Shown here one piece after another: positions 25,008-33,338 of a stretch of 55,694 bases of DNA. This DNA is from Streptomyces triticisoli (lineage in GTDB: Bacteria; Actinomycetota; Actinomycetes; Streptomycetales; Streptomycetaceae), in the NCBI RefSeq assembly GCF_003270085.1, contig NZ_QFDQ01000193.1:1-55694 (forward strand). Reading direction: 5' to 3'. The notes beneath the pieces are model-generated. The model searched no databases, was not told where the DNA came from, and saw only the letters and a program-made list of their open reading frames with translations. A program made the position numbers and the translations under genes. The first letter of the stretch is position 1. The number at the start of each line of letters is the position of its first letter.

Positions 25008-26704
25008 TTCTTGCTCCTTGCATGCGGCCGTGGGGATGCGGCCGTGGGAAGAGGGCCGTTCACTGCTGTGAGGTCCTCGAGCGCGTCGGCGCCGTGGACG
25101 CACTCGCCGGCCACGAAGGTGGCCAGGACGTCGATGGCGCCGATCCGATCGCTGTCAACACCGACAGGGTCGTCGGAAAGTATGACAAAGTCGGCGTATT
25201 TGCCGGGTGTGAGGCTGCCGCGCCGGTCCTCGTCGTGGGAGGCCCACGCGGCGTCGAGGGTGTAGGCGCGCAGGGCCTGCTCCGCGGTCACCCGCTCGTC
25301 GGGGCCGAGTACGACGCCCGCCCGGCTCAGCCGCTCCACCATGGACTGCATGCCGAGCAGGGGGGCGCCCGGTGCGACCGGCCGGTCGGAGCTTCCGGGC
25401 ACCCGGATCCCCCGGTCCAGGAACGAGCGGTGGCGGTACATCCACGGGGTGCGCGCGGGCCCGAGCGCCTCGGCCATGGTGTCTCCCACGGCGTACAGGA
25501 AGTGGGCCTGCGGCACCGGGACCACACCCAGTTCGGCATAGCGGTCCAACTGGTCGGGGCGGACCACCCCCGAGTGCTCGACGCGGTGCCGCGCGTCGGG
25601 GCGGGGCAGGACCTGCTGAGCCTCGGCGAAGGCGTCCAGGGCCAGGTCGACGGCGCTGTCGCCGATGGCGTGGGCGGCCACCCGCCAGCCGGCCCGGTGC
25701 GCGTCGACGACGAGCCGGCGCATCTGCTCCGGCCCGCCCTGGAAGACGCTCGAGGCGTGGTCGTGCCCGCAGAACGGCTCCGAGACGGCGGCCGTCCGGC
25801 CGATCAGCGATCCGTCCAGCCAGATCTTCATGGGGCCCAGCCGCAGCCGGTCGTCGCCGAAGCCGGAACGCAGCCCCAGGTCGATCCCGGCGGTGATGCC
25901 GTCGTCGGCGTGCGCGCGCAGGGCGTGCAGATTGTCGGAGGCCACCATCAGCTCGACCCGGGTGCGCAGCGTGCCGCGCTCACGGGCCAGCTGGTAGGCG
26001 GCGGCCTCGACGGGGCTGCGGCCGATGAGGCCGAGCCCGATCCCGGCCTCCACCACGTGGGTGAGCCCTTCTGCGGCGTAGACGGCGCTCGCCCTGCCGA
26101 GGGCGTCGGCCAGCTCGGTCACCGGATACGGCATCACCAGGTCGGTCACCAGGGTCTGGGCCCTCTCCTGGAGCAGCCCGGTCGGCGCGCCCTCGCCGTC
26201 GCGCACGACGACTCCGCCGTCGGGCGCGTCCGCGGCGCCGTCGAGGACACCGGCCCGCCGCAGCACCTCGCTGCTGACCACGCACATGTGCCCGGAGCGG
26301 TGTTTGAGCCACACCGGCCGCCCGCCGCCCGCCCGGTCCAGCTCGGTGCGGTGCGGATGCGCGCCCATGACGGTGTCGTCGTATCCGGACCCCACGATCC
26401 AGGCGTCGGCCGGGAGGGCCGCCGCGTGGCGGGCGACGGCGTCGTGGACCTGGGCCGTCGTGGTCGCCTCGCTCAGGTCGAGTTCGCCCAGGGACTGGCC
26501 GAACCAGGCCATGTGGTTGTGGGCGTCGCCGAATCCGGGGACGACGACCGCGCCGCGGCAGTCGAGGGTGGTGCGGGCGGGCAGGTTCCGCACCGTGTCG
26601 TCGAGGCCCACGATGCGGCCGTGGAGGACACCGAGGGTGCGGGCGCGGGGGTGCCGGTCGTCCACCGTGCGGATGCGGGCGTTGTGCAGTTTGAGATCGA
26701 GCAT
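25004..26704 (-). CDS. YtcJ-type metal-dependent amidohydrolase
   Basis: A 566-residue amidohydrolase family 3 protein. The N-terminal metal motif is GFGDAHNHM (His62, His64). Later blocks include KIWLDGSLIGRTA, AHAIGDSAVDLALDAF, RHRVEHSGVV and VPGSSDRPVAPGAPL, and a C-terminal composite beta domain closes with GSLTPGKYADFVIL. Such enzymes hydrolyse C-N bonds in amides, ureido compounds or related molecules, but the substrate is not set by sequence. The ATG at 26704 has no obvious Shine-Dalgarno sequence, because the upstream minus strand is pyrimidine-rich. It is 43 bases after ureC and overlaps the MFS start, which ties it to the urease-like genes. Confidence 0.82.
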   Translation of the reverse strand: MLDLKLHNARIRTVDDRHPRARTLGVLHGRIVGLDDTVRNLPARTTLDCRGAVVVPGFGDAHNHMAWFGQSLGELDLSEATTTAQVHDAVARHAAALPADAWIVGSGYDDTVMGAHPHRTELDRAGGGRPVWLKHRSGHMCVVSSEVLRRAGVLDGAADAPDGGVVVRDGEGAPTGLLQERAQTLVTDLVMPYPVTELADALGRASAVYAAEGLTHVVEAGIGLGLIGRSPVEAAAYQLARERGTLRTRVELMVASDNLHALRAHADDGITAGIDLGLRSGFGDDRLRLGPMKIWLDGSLIGRTAAVSEPFCGHDHASSVFQGGPEQMRRLVVDAHRAGWRVAAHAIGDSAVDLALDAFAEAQQVLPRPDARHRVEHSGVVRPDQLDRYAELGVVPVPQAHFLYAVGDTMAEALGPARTPWMYRHRSFLDRGIRVPGSSDRPVAPGAPLLGMQSMVERLSRAGVVLGPDERVTAEQALRAYTLDAAWASHDEDRRGSLTPGKYADFVILSDDPVGVDSDRIGAIDVLATFVAGECVHGADALEDLTAVNGPLPTAASPRPHARSKK

Positions 26705-26747
26705 GGAGGGGCTTTCGAGGGGACGGGAGGGGACCGGGCGGTCCGGG

Positions 26748-28436
26748 TCAGGCCAGGTTCTGCAGCCGGGTCAGTGGCAGGTCGGCGGCGTGATGGACGT
26801 CGATCGCACGTCCGTCGACCAGGACCGCGTCGGGAGTCGTGGGCACCTTGACGTCGGGCACGGCGGTGTTGGCGACCATGTCGCCCCGGGTCAGGCCCCG
26901 GCTGTCGCGCAGGGCCGTGTACCGCACCTCCTTCGGCAGCGCCTCGAACGCGGCACGGTCGTCCAGGCACGCCTGGGAGACGAAGACCGTCGACAGCCGG
27001 CGCGGAGCCCCGCCCAGACCGCCGAAGTAGGGCTTCATCACCCGCGGCTGGGTCAGCCGGGTGGAGCCGGAGCCCGACCCCGACAGTCCCCAGGCCACGA
27101 ACCCGGACTTGAGCACCAGCTCCGGCTGTGCGCCGAAGGTCACCGGGCGCCACAGCACGATGTCGGCGATGCGGCCGGGTCGCAGCGAGCCGACGTCGGC
27201 GGCCATGCCGTGGGCGATCGCGGGATTCAGCGTGATCTTGGCCAGGTACCGCAGCACCCGTTCGTTGTTGACGGTCTCCGGACCCGCCTCGCCGGCCAGG
27301 TGGGCCTGGACATGGGCGAGCTGCCAGGTGCGGCGCGCGGTCTCGGCGATACGGCCCATGCCCATGGAGTCGGAGTTGACGATGCTGATCGCGCCGAGGT
27401 CGTGCAGGGCGTTCTCGGCGGCGATGGCGTGCTCGCGCACCCGGCTCGCCGCGATGGACAGGTCGCTGTCGACCCCGTGGTGGCCGCGGTGCACCGTCAT
27501 CGTCATGGGCAGCAGCTCGGCGACGGTCGCCGGGGTCAGCGGCAGGGTCGGCGTGGTGGAGGAGGTGAGCACGTGCGGCTGGGAGACGATCTCCAGCAGG
27601 TCGGGGTGACCGCCACCCCCCTCGACGTGGTAGGCGTGCACGGTGCGCCCGCGGGTGGCCGACAGCGTGTCGGCCAGGTAGCCGGACTCGTTGAGGGTGT
27701 CCGTGTGCAGGGCGACCGGCAGGTCGGCCTGCTCGGCGACGCCCAGGCAGGTGTCGACGATCCGGGGGGTCGCCCCCCAGTCCTCATGGATCTTGAACCC
27801 GCCGGCTCCGGCGAGCACGGCACGCTCCAGCAGCTCCTGCGAGGACGAGGAGCCCCGGGCCAGGAACGCCACGTTGACGGGTGCGTCACGCCATCCCTCG
27901 ATGAGGCTGTGCAGGTTGTAGGCGGGGTTGGCCCCCACGTCCCACACCCCGCCGATGCCCATGCCCACCAGGGAGGTGACGCCCGCGGCGAGCGCCGCGG
28001 GGACCACCTCGGGGCTGGAGAGATGGACGTGGGAGTCCACCACACCGGGGGTCGCGATGAGCCCCTCGCCCGTGATCATCGCGGTGTGGGAGTCGACGAC
28101 GAGCTCCACGCCGTCGGTGGTCTCGGGGTTTCCCGCCCGTCCCACGCCGACGATGCGGCCGTCCTTGATGCCGATGTTCGTCTTGCGCACGCCGATCAGC
28201 GGGTCCATGACGACCACACCGAGGACCACCATGTCCAGCGCGCTGTCGCGCGGGGCCCGGTCGGCCACGAGCAGGCCGTCGCGCGCGGTCTTGCCGCAGC
28301 CCCCGAGCAGCTCCTCGCCGGGCTCGGTGTCGTCGCCCTCGACCCGGACCCACAGGTCGGTGTCGGCCAGCCGGATCCGGTCGCCGGTGGTCGGGCCGTA
28401 CAGGGACGTGTACGCGTGCCGGGGCATCCGGCTCAT
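26748..28436 (-). CDS. ureC: Urease alpha-subunit-like protein (divergent)
   Basis: A 562-residue urease alpha homologue. The nickel ligands expected for urease are present: His136 and His138 (DSHVHLS), Lys215 for carbamylation (GFKIHEDWG), His244, His270 and Asp356 (NSDSMGMGR). The probable catalytic flap base is His316. It departs from canonical urease where GGGTGP-type residues are normally found (here GMGIGGVWDVGAN). The flap has MTVHRGHH in place of MVCHHL, so the flap Cys is Val. The start is ATG 28436 behind GAGGAGGAGACCG, overlapping the gamma-beta gene stop (ATGA). No ureD/E/F/G genes are in the window. It may hydrolyse urea using accessory proteins encoded elsewhere, or act on another ureido compound. 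Confidence 0.85.
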   Translation of the reverse strand: MSRMPRHAYTSLYGPTTGDRIRLADTDLWVRVEGDDTEPGEELLGGCGKTARDGLLVADRAPRDSALDMVVLGVVVMDPLIGVRKTNIGIKDGRIVGVGRAGNPETTDGVELVVDSHTAMITGEGLIATPGVVDSHVHLSSPEVVPAALAAGVTSLVGMGIGGVWDVGANPAYNLHSLIEGWRDAPVNVAFLARGSSSSQELLERAVLAGAGGFKIHEDWGATPRIVDTCLGVAEQADLPVALHTDTLNESGYLADTLSATRGRTVHAYHVEGGGGHPDLLEIVSQPHVLTSSTTPTLPLTPATVAELLPMTMTVHRGHHGVDSDLSIAASRVREHAIAAENALHDLGAISIVNSDSMGMGRIAETARRTWQLAHVQAHLAGEAGPETVNNERVLRYLAKITLNPAIAHGMAADVGSLRPGRIADIVLWRPVTFGAQPELVLKSGFVAWGLSGSGSGSTRLTQPRVMKPYFGGLGGAPRRLSTVFVSQACLDDRAAFEALPKEVRYTALRDSRGLTRGDMVANTAVPDVKVPTTPDAVLVDGRAIDVHHAADLPLTRLQNLA

Positions 28437-29011
28437 CGGTCTCCTCCTCGTGCCACCACGGTGACGGTCAGGGTCCGGCCGGGCTCGAACCGGACGGACG
28501 TTCCGGCCGGGATGTCCAGCCGGTGGCCGCGGGCGGCCTCCCGGTCGAAGTCCAGGGCGGCGTTCGTCTCCTCCAGCGGGAAGTGGGAGGAGACCCAGAT
28601 CTCCCGGGGCCCCCGGTTGGTGATGTCCAGGGTGGTGCGCGGGCGGCCGGGGGCGAGCTCGGCCTCACCGCCGGCGACCAGCACCGCGCCGGGGCCGGTG
28701 GCCCCGGCCGGTCCGAACGGCTCGGGAACGTGCACCAGGCTGGAGCCGTGCGGGAAGAGGGCCTCGATCTGGATGCTGGGAACGGCCTCCGCGACGCCCG
28801 GCAGCAGCCGGTCGCGCGGGACGATGCCGCCGGCGCGTTCGACGACGGTCTCGATCGGGGTGCCGTCCCAGGCCATCTCCAGGATCTCGTCGCACACCAG
28901 GGCGACGGCTTCCGTGGCGCCGAGCAGCGCTCCGCGCGCCAGCCGCCGACGTGCGAGCTCGGCTGCCGAGAACAACGTCAGCCTCTCCTGCTCACGTGGG
29001 GTCAGATGCAC
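28433..29011 (-). CDS. ureAB: Fused urease gamma-beta subunit
   Basis: A 192-residue protein. Residues 1 to about 100 follow the urease gamma subunit (LTPREQERLTLFSAAELARRRL, EAVALVCDEILEMAWDG, VPSIQIEALFPHGSSLVHVPEP). Residues about 112-188 follow the beta subunit (LDITNRGPREIWVSSHFP, NAALDFDREAARGHRLDIPA). The beta motif normally read as SHYHFFE is SHFPLEE here, so a conserved His-containing stretch is altered. A gamma-beta fusion is found in some bacterial ureases. The start is GTG 29011 with AGGGAAG upstream. First gene of the operon, divergent from the PucR regulator. Confidence 0.85.
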   Translation of the reverse strand: MHLTPREQERLTLFSAAELARRRLARGALLGATEAVALVCDEILEMAWDGTPIETVVERAGGIVPRDRLLPGVAEAVPSIQIEALFPHGSSLVHVPEPFGPAGATGPGAVLVAGGEAELAPGRPRTTLDITNRGPREIWVSSHFPLEETNAALDFDREAARGHRLDIPAGTSVRFEPGRTLTVTVVARGGDR

Positions 29012-29130
29012 AGGTCACTTCCCTGGGGATCAAGCGCCGCCCGGGGCGGTGCGCGGGGATGTACAGCACGATGCCGGGGAAACAAGGTGCGAACAATGGT
29101 GAAAGGCCCCCGGAGTGGAGGGCCCATAAT

Positions 29131-29142
29131 GTGCATATGCAC
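29131..29142. promoter_or_regulatory. Palindrome covering the PucR start codon
   Basis: GTGCATATGCAC is a perfect 12-base palindrome that contains both candidate start codons (GTG 29131, ATG 29137). It could be an autoregulatory site at the translation start or mere coincidence. The divergent gap 29012-29130 otherwise shows no convincing promoter. Confidence 0.3.
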
Positions 29143-30414
29143 AACCCGCCCGCCCCGGACTCCCCCGTGCCCGCTTCCCCGGCCCCGCCGGATCCGGACA
29201 CCGCTGTACCGGTCCCCGCAGAGCTGCGCACCCTTGTGCGTGACTGCCTGGACGACCTGGACAGCCTGGTCGGACGCTATGTCGCGGAGGTCTCCGCCTT
29301 CGAGGGGTACGAGTCGACGGTCACCCCCGACGACCTGCGCGACACCGCCCGTCCCTGCTTCGAACTGCTCCTCCGCCTGATCGGCGGTCTACCGGTGTCC
29401 GAGGAGCTGCGCGGGGTCCCGGGACGGCTGGGCCGCCGCCGAGCCGACCAGGGCGTGCCGCTGGAGCAGCTCCTGCGGGCGGTGCGCATGGACTTCCGGG
29501 TGCTGTGGACCGCGATGATGGAGCGCACCGAGCCGGCCGACCTGCCGGGGTTGACGTGCGGCGCGGTGCGGGTGTGGGAAGCCGTGGAGTTCCACACCGT
29601 TCAGGTGCACGCCGCCTACCTGGACCAGATCGCCGTACTGGCCCGGGAGCAGGAGCGGGAGCGGACCGCCCTCATGGGCAGGCTGCTGTCGTCGGACGGC
29701 CGTGATCAGCGGCTCGTCACCCAGGCGGCGACCCTTCTCCAGGTGAGCGCGCAGTCGGACTTCACCGTGGCGATCGCGCCCCCGGAGTTCCAGCAGGGGC
29801 TGCGCAGAGCCGTCTCGTCCCTGCCGCCCGACCAGATCACCCACCTGCAACAGCACAACGGCATGCTGGTACTCGTGGCGAGACTGCCCCGTGCGGCACA
29901 CACCCCGCCGGTGCCCGCCTGGCTGGACGGCACACCGTGCGCGGTCGGCCCGGTGGCGCGCGGACTGGCCCGTGTTCCCGACGTGGTCCGGATGACCGAG
30001 GCGATCGCCGCGACACTGGACGGCGAGGTGACGGGCCCCGTCACCCTGAGCGAGGCGTGGATGCCCGTGGCCGTGGCGCGCCTGGGCACGATGGCCCAGG
30101 CGCTGGCCGACTCGGTGCTGTCCGGCCTGGACCCCCTGCCCCCGTACGAGCGGGAGCGGCTGCTGACGGCCGTGGCCGCGTACTGCGAAACCGGGTCGAT
30201 CGCGGAGACCGCCCGCGTGCTCTACTGCCACCGCAACACCGTGCTCAACCGGCTGAACCGGTTCACGGAGCTCACCGGCTACCGGGCGACCAGCCCGGCG
30301 GAGGCGGCCACCGTCCTGTTCGCCCTGCACTGCGCCCGAATCCGGGACGGCCAGGGCCTGTCCGGCGGATCCGGCCGGCCCCAGGGCCTCACGTCTGCTG
30401 CGGAGCGCTCCTGA
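29131..30414 (+). CDS. PucR/CdaR-family transcriptional regulator
   Basis: A 427-residue regulator. The C-terminal PucR helix-turn-helix is clear (about residues 355-410: TAVAAYCETGSIAETARVLY, CHRNTVLNRLNRFTELTG). The N-terminal part is a helical sensor of the kind attached to PucR-type proteins (LRTLVRDCLDDLDSLVGRYV, RAVRMDFRVLWTAMMERTE). Family members often control purine, ureide or amide catabolism, which fits the divergent urease-like operon. I chose GTG 29131 because GGAGGG lies exactly eight bases upstream; ATG 29137 is the alternative. Its last 26 bases overlap the end of the convergent VOC gene. Confidence 0.85.
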   Translation: MHMHNPPAPDSPVPASPAPPDPDTAVPVPAELRTLVRDCLDDLDSLVGRYVAEVSAFEGYESTVTPDDLRDTARPCFELLLRLIGGLPVSEELRGVPGRLGRRRADQGVPLEQLLRAVRMDFRVLWTAMMERTEPADLPGLTCGAVRVWEAVEFHTVQVHAAYLDQIAVLAREQERERTALMGRLLSSDGRDQRLVTQAATLLQVSAQSDFTVAIAPPEFQQGLRRAVSSLPPDQITHLQQHNGMLVLVARLPRAAHTPPVPAWLDGTPCAVGPVARGLARVPDVVRMTEAIAATLDGEVTGPVTLSEAWMPVAVARLGTMAQALADSVLSGLDPLPPYERERLLTAVAAYCETGSIAETARVLYCHRNTVLNRLNRFTELTGYRATSPAEAATVLFALHCARIRDGQGLSGGSGRPQGLTSAAERS

Positions 30415-31180
30415 TCACCGCGAAGCGGGCGCCGTAGGGGTCGGCGAGCCGGGCGACACGGCCGACCCCCGGGACGTCGGCGGCGGGCACCCGGACCGTG
30501 CCGCCGAGCTCCTGCGCCCTGGCCACCGTCGCGTCCGTGTCCGTGACCTCGAAGTACGGCAGCCAGTACGCGCCCGCCCTCGCCTCGGCCGGGTCGTCGG
30601 CGAGCGCCACGATGCCGCCGAACATGGCGTCCTCACCGCCCTCGGCGGGGTTCACACAGGTGTACGTGCCGCCGGGGAAGGACGCCGCGGAGGTCTCCAG
30701 CCCCAGCACCTTGTGGTAGAACGCGGCCGCCGCGGGGACGTCCGGCGTGTACAGCTCGACCCAGCACAGCGAGCCCGGCTCGCCCGCCACGTCCACGCCC
30801 TTGGTCCGCCCCGGCTGCCAGATGCCGAACGCCACGCCCGCCCGGTCGGCGAGGACCGCCATGCGCCCCTGGCCCATCACGTCCATCGGCCGGCACAGCA
30901 CGCTGCCGTGCGCCTGTTCGGCGGCCTTGGCGGTCGCCTCCGCGTCGGTGCTCCGGAAGTACACGGTCCAGGAGGGCGGCCCCTGCTCCGGCGCGGTCCG
31001 CATCCCGCCGGCCACCGTCCTGCCGTCGAGCTGGAAGAAGCCGTAGCCGCCGGCCTCGGGGCCCGCCGACCGGAACCCCCAGCCGAACAGACCGCCGTAG
31101 AAGGAGCGGGTGCCCTCGATGTCGGGGGTGCCGACGTCGATCCAGTTCGGAGCGCCGTTGACGAAACGGGTGGTGAGCAT
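30389..31180 (-). CDS. Tandem VOC (glyoxalase/bleomycin-resistance) domain protein
   Basis: A 263-residue protein with two vicinal-oxygen-chelate domains: about 1-125 (NWIDVGTPDIEGTRSFYGGLFGW) and about 135-260 (CWVELYTPDVPAAAAFYHKVLGL). It is similar in architecture to mycobacterial Cfp30B-type proteins. The enzymatic role of this subgroup is not established. The start ATG 31180 lies behind AGGAGGGCAGGG (minus strand). It converges with the PucR gene and overlaps its last 26 bases. The upstream gap to the response regulator carries a short tandem repeat. Confidence 0.85.
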   Translation of the reverse strand: MLTTRFVNGAPNWIDVGTPDIEGTRSFYGGLFGWGFRSAGPEAGGYGFFQLDGRTVAGGMRTAPEQGPPSWTVYFRSTDAEATAKAAEQAHGSVLCRPMDVMGQGRMAVLADRAGVAFGIWQPGRTKGVDVAGEPGSLCWVELYTPDVPAAAAFYHKVLGLETSAASFPGGTYTCVNPAEGGEDAMFGGIVALADDPAEARAGAYWLPYFEVTDTDATVARAQELGGTVRVPAADVPGVGRVARLADPYGARFAVIRSAPQQT

Positions 31181-31260
31181 CCCTGCCCTCCTTCGAAGGA
31201 GCCCGGTGGAGCCCGGTGGTCCGCACTGCAGAGTCTGGCACCGCCCACTGGCAACCGCCG

Positions 31261-31299
31261 CCGGAACCCGCCGGGCGCCGGAACCCGCCGGGCGCCGGA
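31261..31299. repeat. 17-bp tandem repeat
   Basis: The unit CCGGAACCCGCCGGGCG occurs twice in perfect tandem (31261-31277 and 31278-31294), followed by a partial third copy. It sits between the VOC gene start and the response-regulator stop and would form hairpins at each unit. Confidence 0.7.
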
Positions 31300-31325
31300 C
31301 GCGACGACCGCCGCGCCCGGATTCC

Positions 31326-31988
31326 TCACCCCGGGGAGACGAAGCCGGACTCGTACGCCGCGATGACCGCCTGCGTGCGGTCCCGCGCGCCGAGTTTCGC
31401 CAGTACGGAGCTCACATGGGACTTGACGGTCTCGGTCCCCACCACCAGGCGCGCGGCGATCTCCGCGTTCGACAGGCCGCGCGCCATCAGACGCAGCACC
31501 TCCCCTTCCCGCCCGGTCAGCGCGGCACGTTCCATGGCCGTCCGGGCCGCGGCGTTGCCGTGCTCCCGGCCGAAGGAGGCGGCCAACTGCCGCACCGCCG
31601 CCGGGAACAGCAGGGAGTCGCCCTCGGCCACCAGCCGCACGGCGTGCACGATCTCCGCCGGCCGCGCCCGCTTCAGCAGGAAGCCGTCGGCGCCCGCGCG
31701 CAGCGCCCCGTACACGTACTCGTCGTTCTCGAAGGTCGTCACCACCACGATCTTCGGCGGGTCCGGCACCGTACGCAGCACCGCCCGCGTGGCCTCGATG
31801 CCATCCATCAGCGGCATCCGTACGTCCATGGCCACGACGTCGGGGCGCAGTTGCCGCACCAGCGGGATCACGGCGGCCCCGTCGGCCGCCTCGCCCACCA
31901 CCTCGATGTCCGGCTGAGCCTCCAGCACGGCCCGCAAACCCGCCCGTACGAGTGGCTCGTCGTCGACCAGGAGAACGGTGAGCGGCAT
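31326..31988 (-). CDS. NarL/LuxR-type response regulator
   Basis: The 220-residue partner of the adjacent kinase. The receiver domain has acidic residues Asp9/Asp10, phosphoacceptor Asp55 (VVAMDVRMPLMDG) and the conserved Lys in FLLKRARP. The C-terminal LuxR helix-turn-helix is LTGREGEVLRLMARGLSNAE followed by VKSHVSSVLAKLG. The start is ATG 31988, 28 bases after the kinase stop. Likely to control the divergent ABC transporter genes (inference from arrangement). Confidence 0.92.
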   Translation of the reverse strand: MPLTVLLVDDEPLVRAGLRAVLEAQPDIEVVGEAADGAAVIPLVRQLRPDVVAMDVRMPLMDGIEATRAVLRTVPDPPKIVVVTTFENDEYVYGALRAGADGFLLKRARPAEIVHAVRLVAEGDSLLFPAAVRQLAASFGREHGNAAARTAMERAALTGREGEVLRLMARGLSNAEIAARLVVGTETVKSHVSSVLAKLGARDRTQAVIAAYESGFVSPG

Positions 31989-32016
31989 CCGGTCAGCCTA
32001 GCGCTGCGACGCCGGA

Positions 32017-33231
32017 TCACCGCAACGGCAGCTCGACGTGCAGCAGCCACTGGCCGCAGTCCTGTCCCGCCCGGGCCTCGCCTCCGAGCAGTGCGGCACG
32101 CTCGCGGATCCCGCGCAGCCCGCTGCCGACGCCCGTGCCGGCCACCGATGCCCCCGCGGGCAGCGGATTGCGCACCTCGAGGCGCAGTCGCGCCTCCTCC
32201 ACGGCGATGCGGACGCCGACCTGGACGGGGCCCGCGTGCCGCAGCACGTTGGTGAGGGCCTCCTGGAGCATCCGGTAGGCCTCACGGGAGACCGGCCCCG
32301 GAAGGTGCTCCAACGGCCCGGTCACCTCGGCGTCCACCCGCGCACCCGAGGACCGCGCGGAATCCAGCAGACGTCCCGCCTCGTCAAGAGCCGGACGGGT
32401 GCCGGCCGGCCGTCCCGTCTCGCGCAGCACGAGCAGGACCCGTTCCAGGTCCTCCAGCGCCGCCCGGCCCGTCTCCTCGATGGCCTCCAGCGCCCGATCG
32501 GTGAAATCTGGGTCGGCCGCCGTCCGGGCGGCACCCGCCTGGACCACGGCCAGGGTCAGCGCGTGCCCGAGGGTGTCGTGCAACTCCCGTGCGATGTGGT
32601 TGCGTTCCAGCAGTTGCTCGGTGCGCCTCTCCAACTCGGACAGACGCTCCTTGACCGACGGCCCGAGCAGCCGGCGGGAGGCCTGGGCCATGAGCGCGCC
32701 CGCCCCGGCGACCACCATGATCAGCACCAGCACGGGGACCGGTACCAGCAGGGCGTACGCCCAGCCCGTACCGGAAACCCGCAGGAGCGGGTCGGCGAGG
32801 TCGGAATCCCCGAGGGCCGCCCCGGTGAGCGACAGCGAGAGCGCCATCAACTGGCCCGTCACCACTGCGACCGCGAGTCCCGCTTCCATACGCAGCACCA
32901 TCCAGGCACCGGTTCTGGCCCGGTCGGCCCACGAAGCGGAGGGAACGGCGGAGACACCCGGATCCTCGTCGGTCCGCACGCGCGCGTGCGGACCGGGGAA
33001 CAGCATCAGCCGCGCCTGCAGCCCCTCCGCACGGCGAACCGAGGGAACCATGGCGGCGGCCAGGACCAGGGGGATGGGAAGGACCGCGATCAGCACCCGG
33101 TCGCCCGGTGACAGGTCGACCAGACCCGGGTAGACCAGGGCGCAGACGAACGGCACGATCGCCCCCACCAGCATGTGCAGCCAGCGGGTGTACGTCACCG
33201 CACGTGTCAGCGGCAGCAGGAGGCGCGGCAT
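32017..33231 (-). CDS. DesK/NarX-type sensor histidine kinase
   Basis: A 404-residue membrane kinase with about four transmembrane helices in residues 15-185 (two N-terminal, then pairs around 110-135 and 158-180). A HisKA_3 dimerisation box follows, with the phosphorylated His218 in ARELHDTLGHALTLAVVQ. A C-terminal HATPase domain (LQEALTNVLRHAG, GSGLRGIRERAALLGGEARAG) completes the protein. There is no large extracellular domain, so the stimulus is probably sensed in the membrane. The start is ATG 33231, divergent from the ABC ATPase gene. Forms a two-component system with the downstream regulator. Confidence 0.92.
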   Translation of the reverse strand: MPRLLLPLTRAVTYTRWLHMLVGAIVPFVCALVYPGLVDLSPGDRVLIAVLPIPLVLAAAMVPSVRRAEGLQARLMLFPGPHARVRTDEDPGVSAVPSASWADRARTGAWMVLRMEAGLAVAVVTGQLMALSLSLTGAALGDSDLADPLLRVSGTGWAYALLVPVPVLVLIMVVAGAGALMAQASRRLLGPSVKERLSELERRTEQLLERNHIARELHDTLGHALTLAVVQAGAARTAADPDFTDRALEAIEETGRAALEDLERVLLVLRETGRPAGTRPALDEAGRLLDSARSSGARVDAEVTGPLEHLPGPVSREAYRMLQEALTNVLRHAGPVQVGVRIAVEEARLRLEVRNPLPAGASVAGTGVGSGLRGIRERAALLGGEARAGQDCGQWLLHVELPLR

Positions 33232-33338
33232 GCCGTCATCCTGGCAGAGCGGCAGGGGCCGGCGTCTCCCCCGTGCGGGGGAGACGGTCTCCTCCCGCGG
33301 GGGATGCCCGCCCCCGCTCGCACGACCACGCTGAAGCC

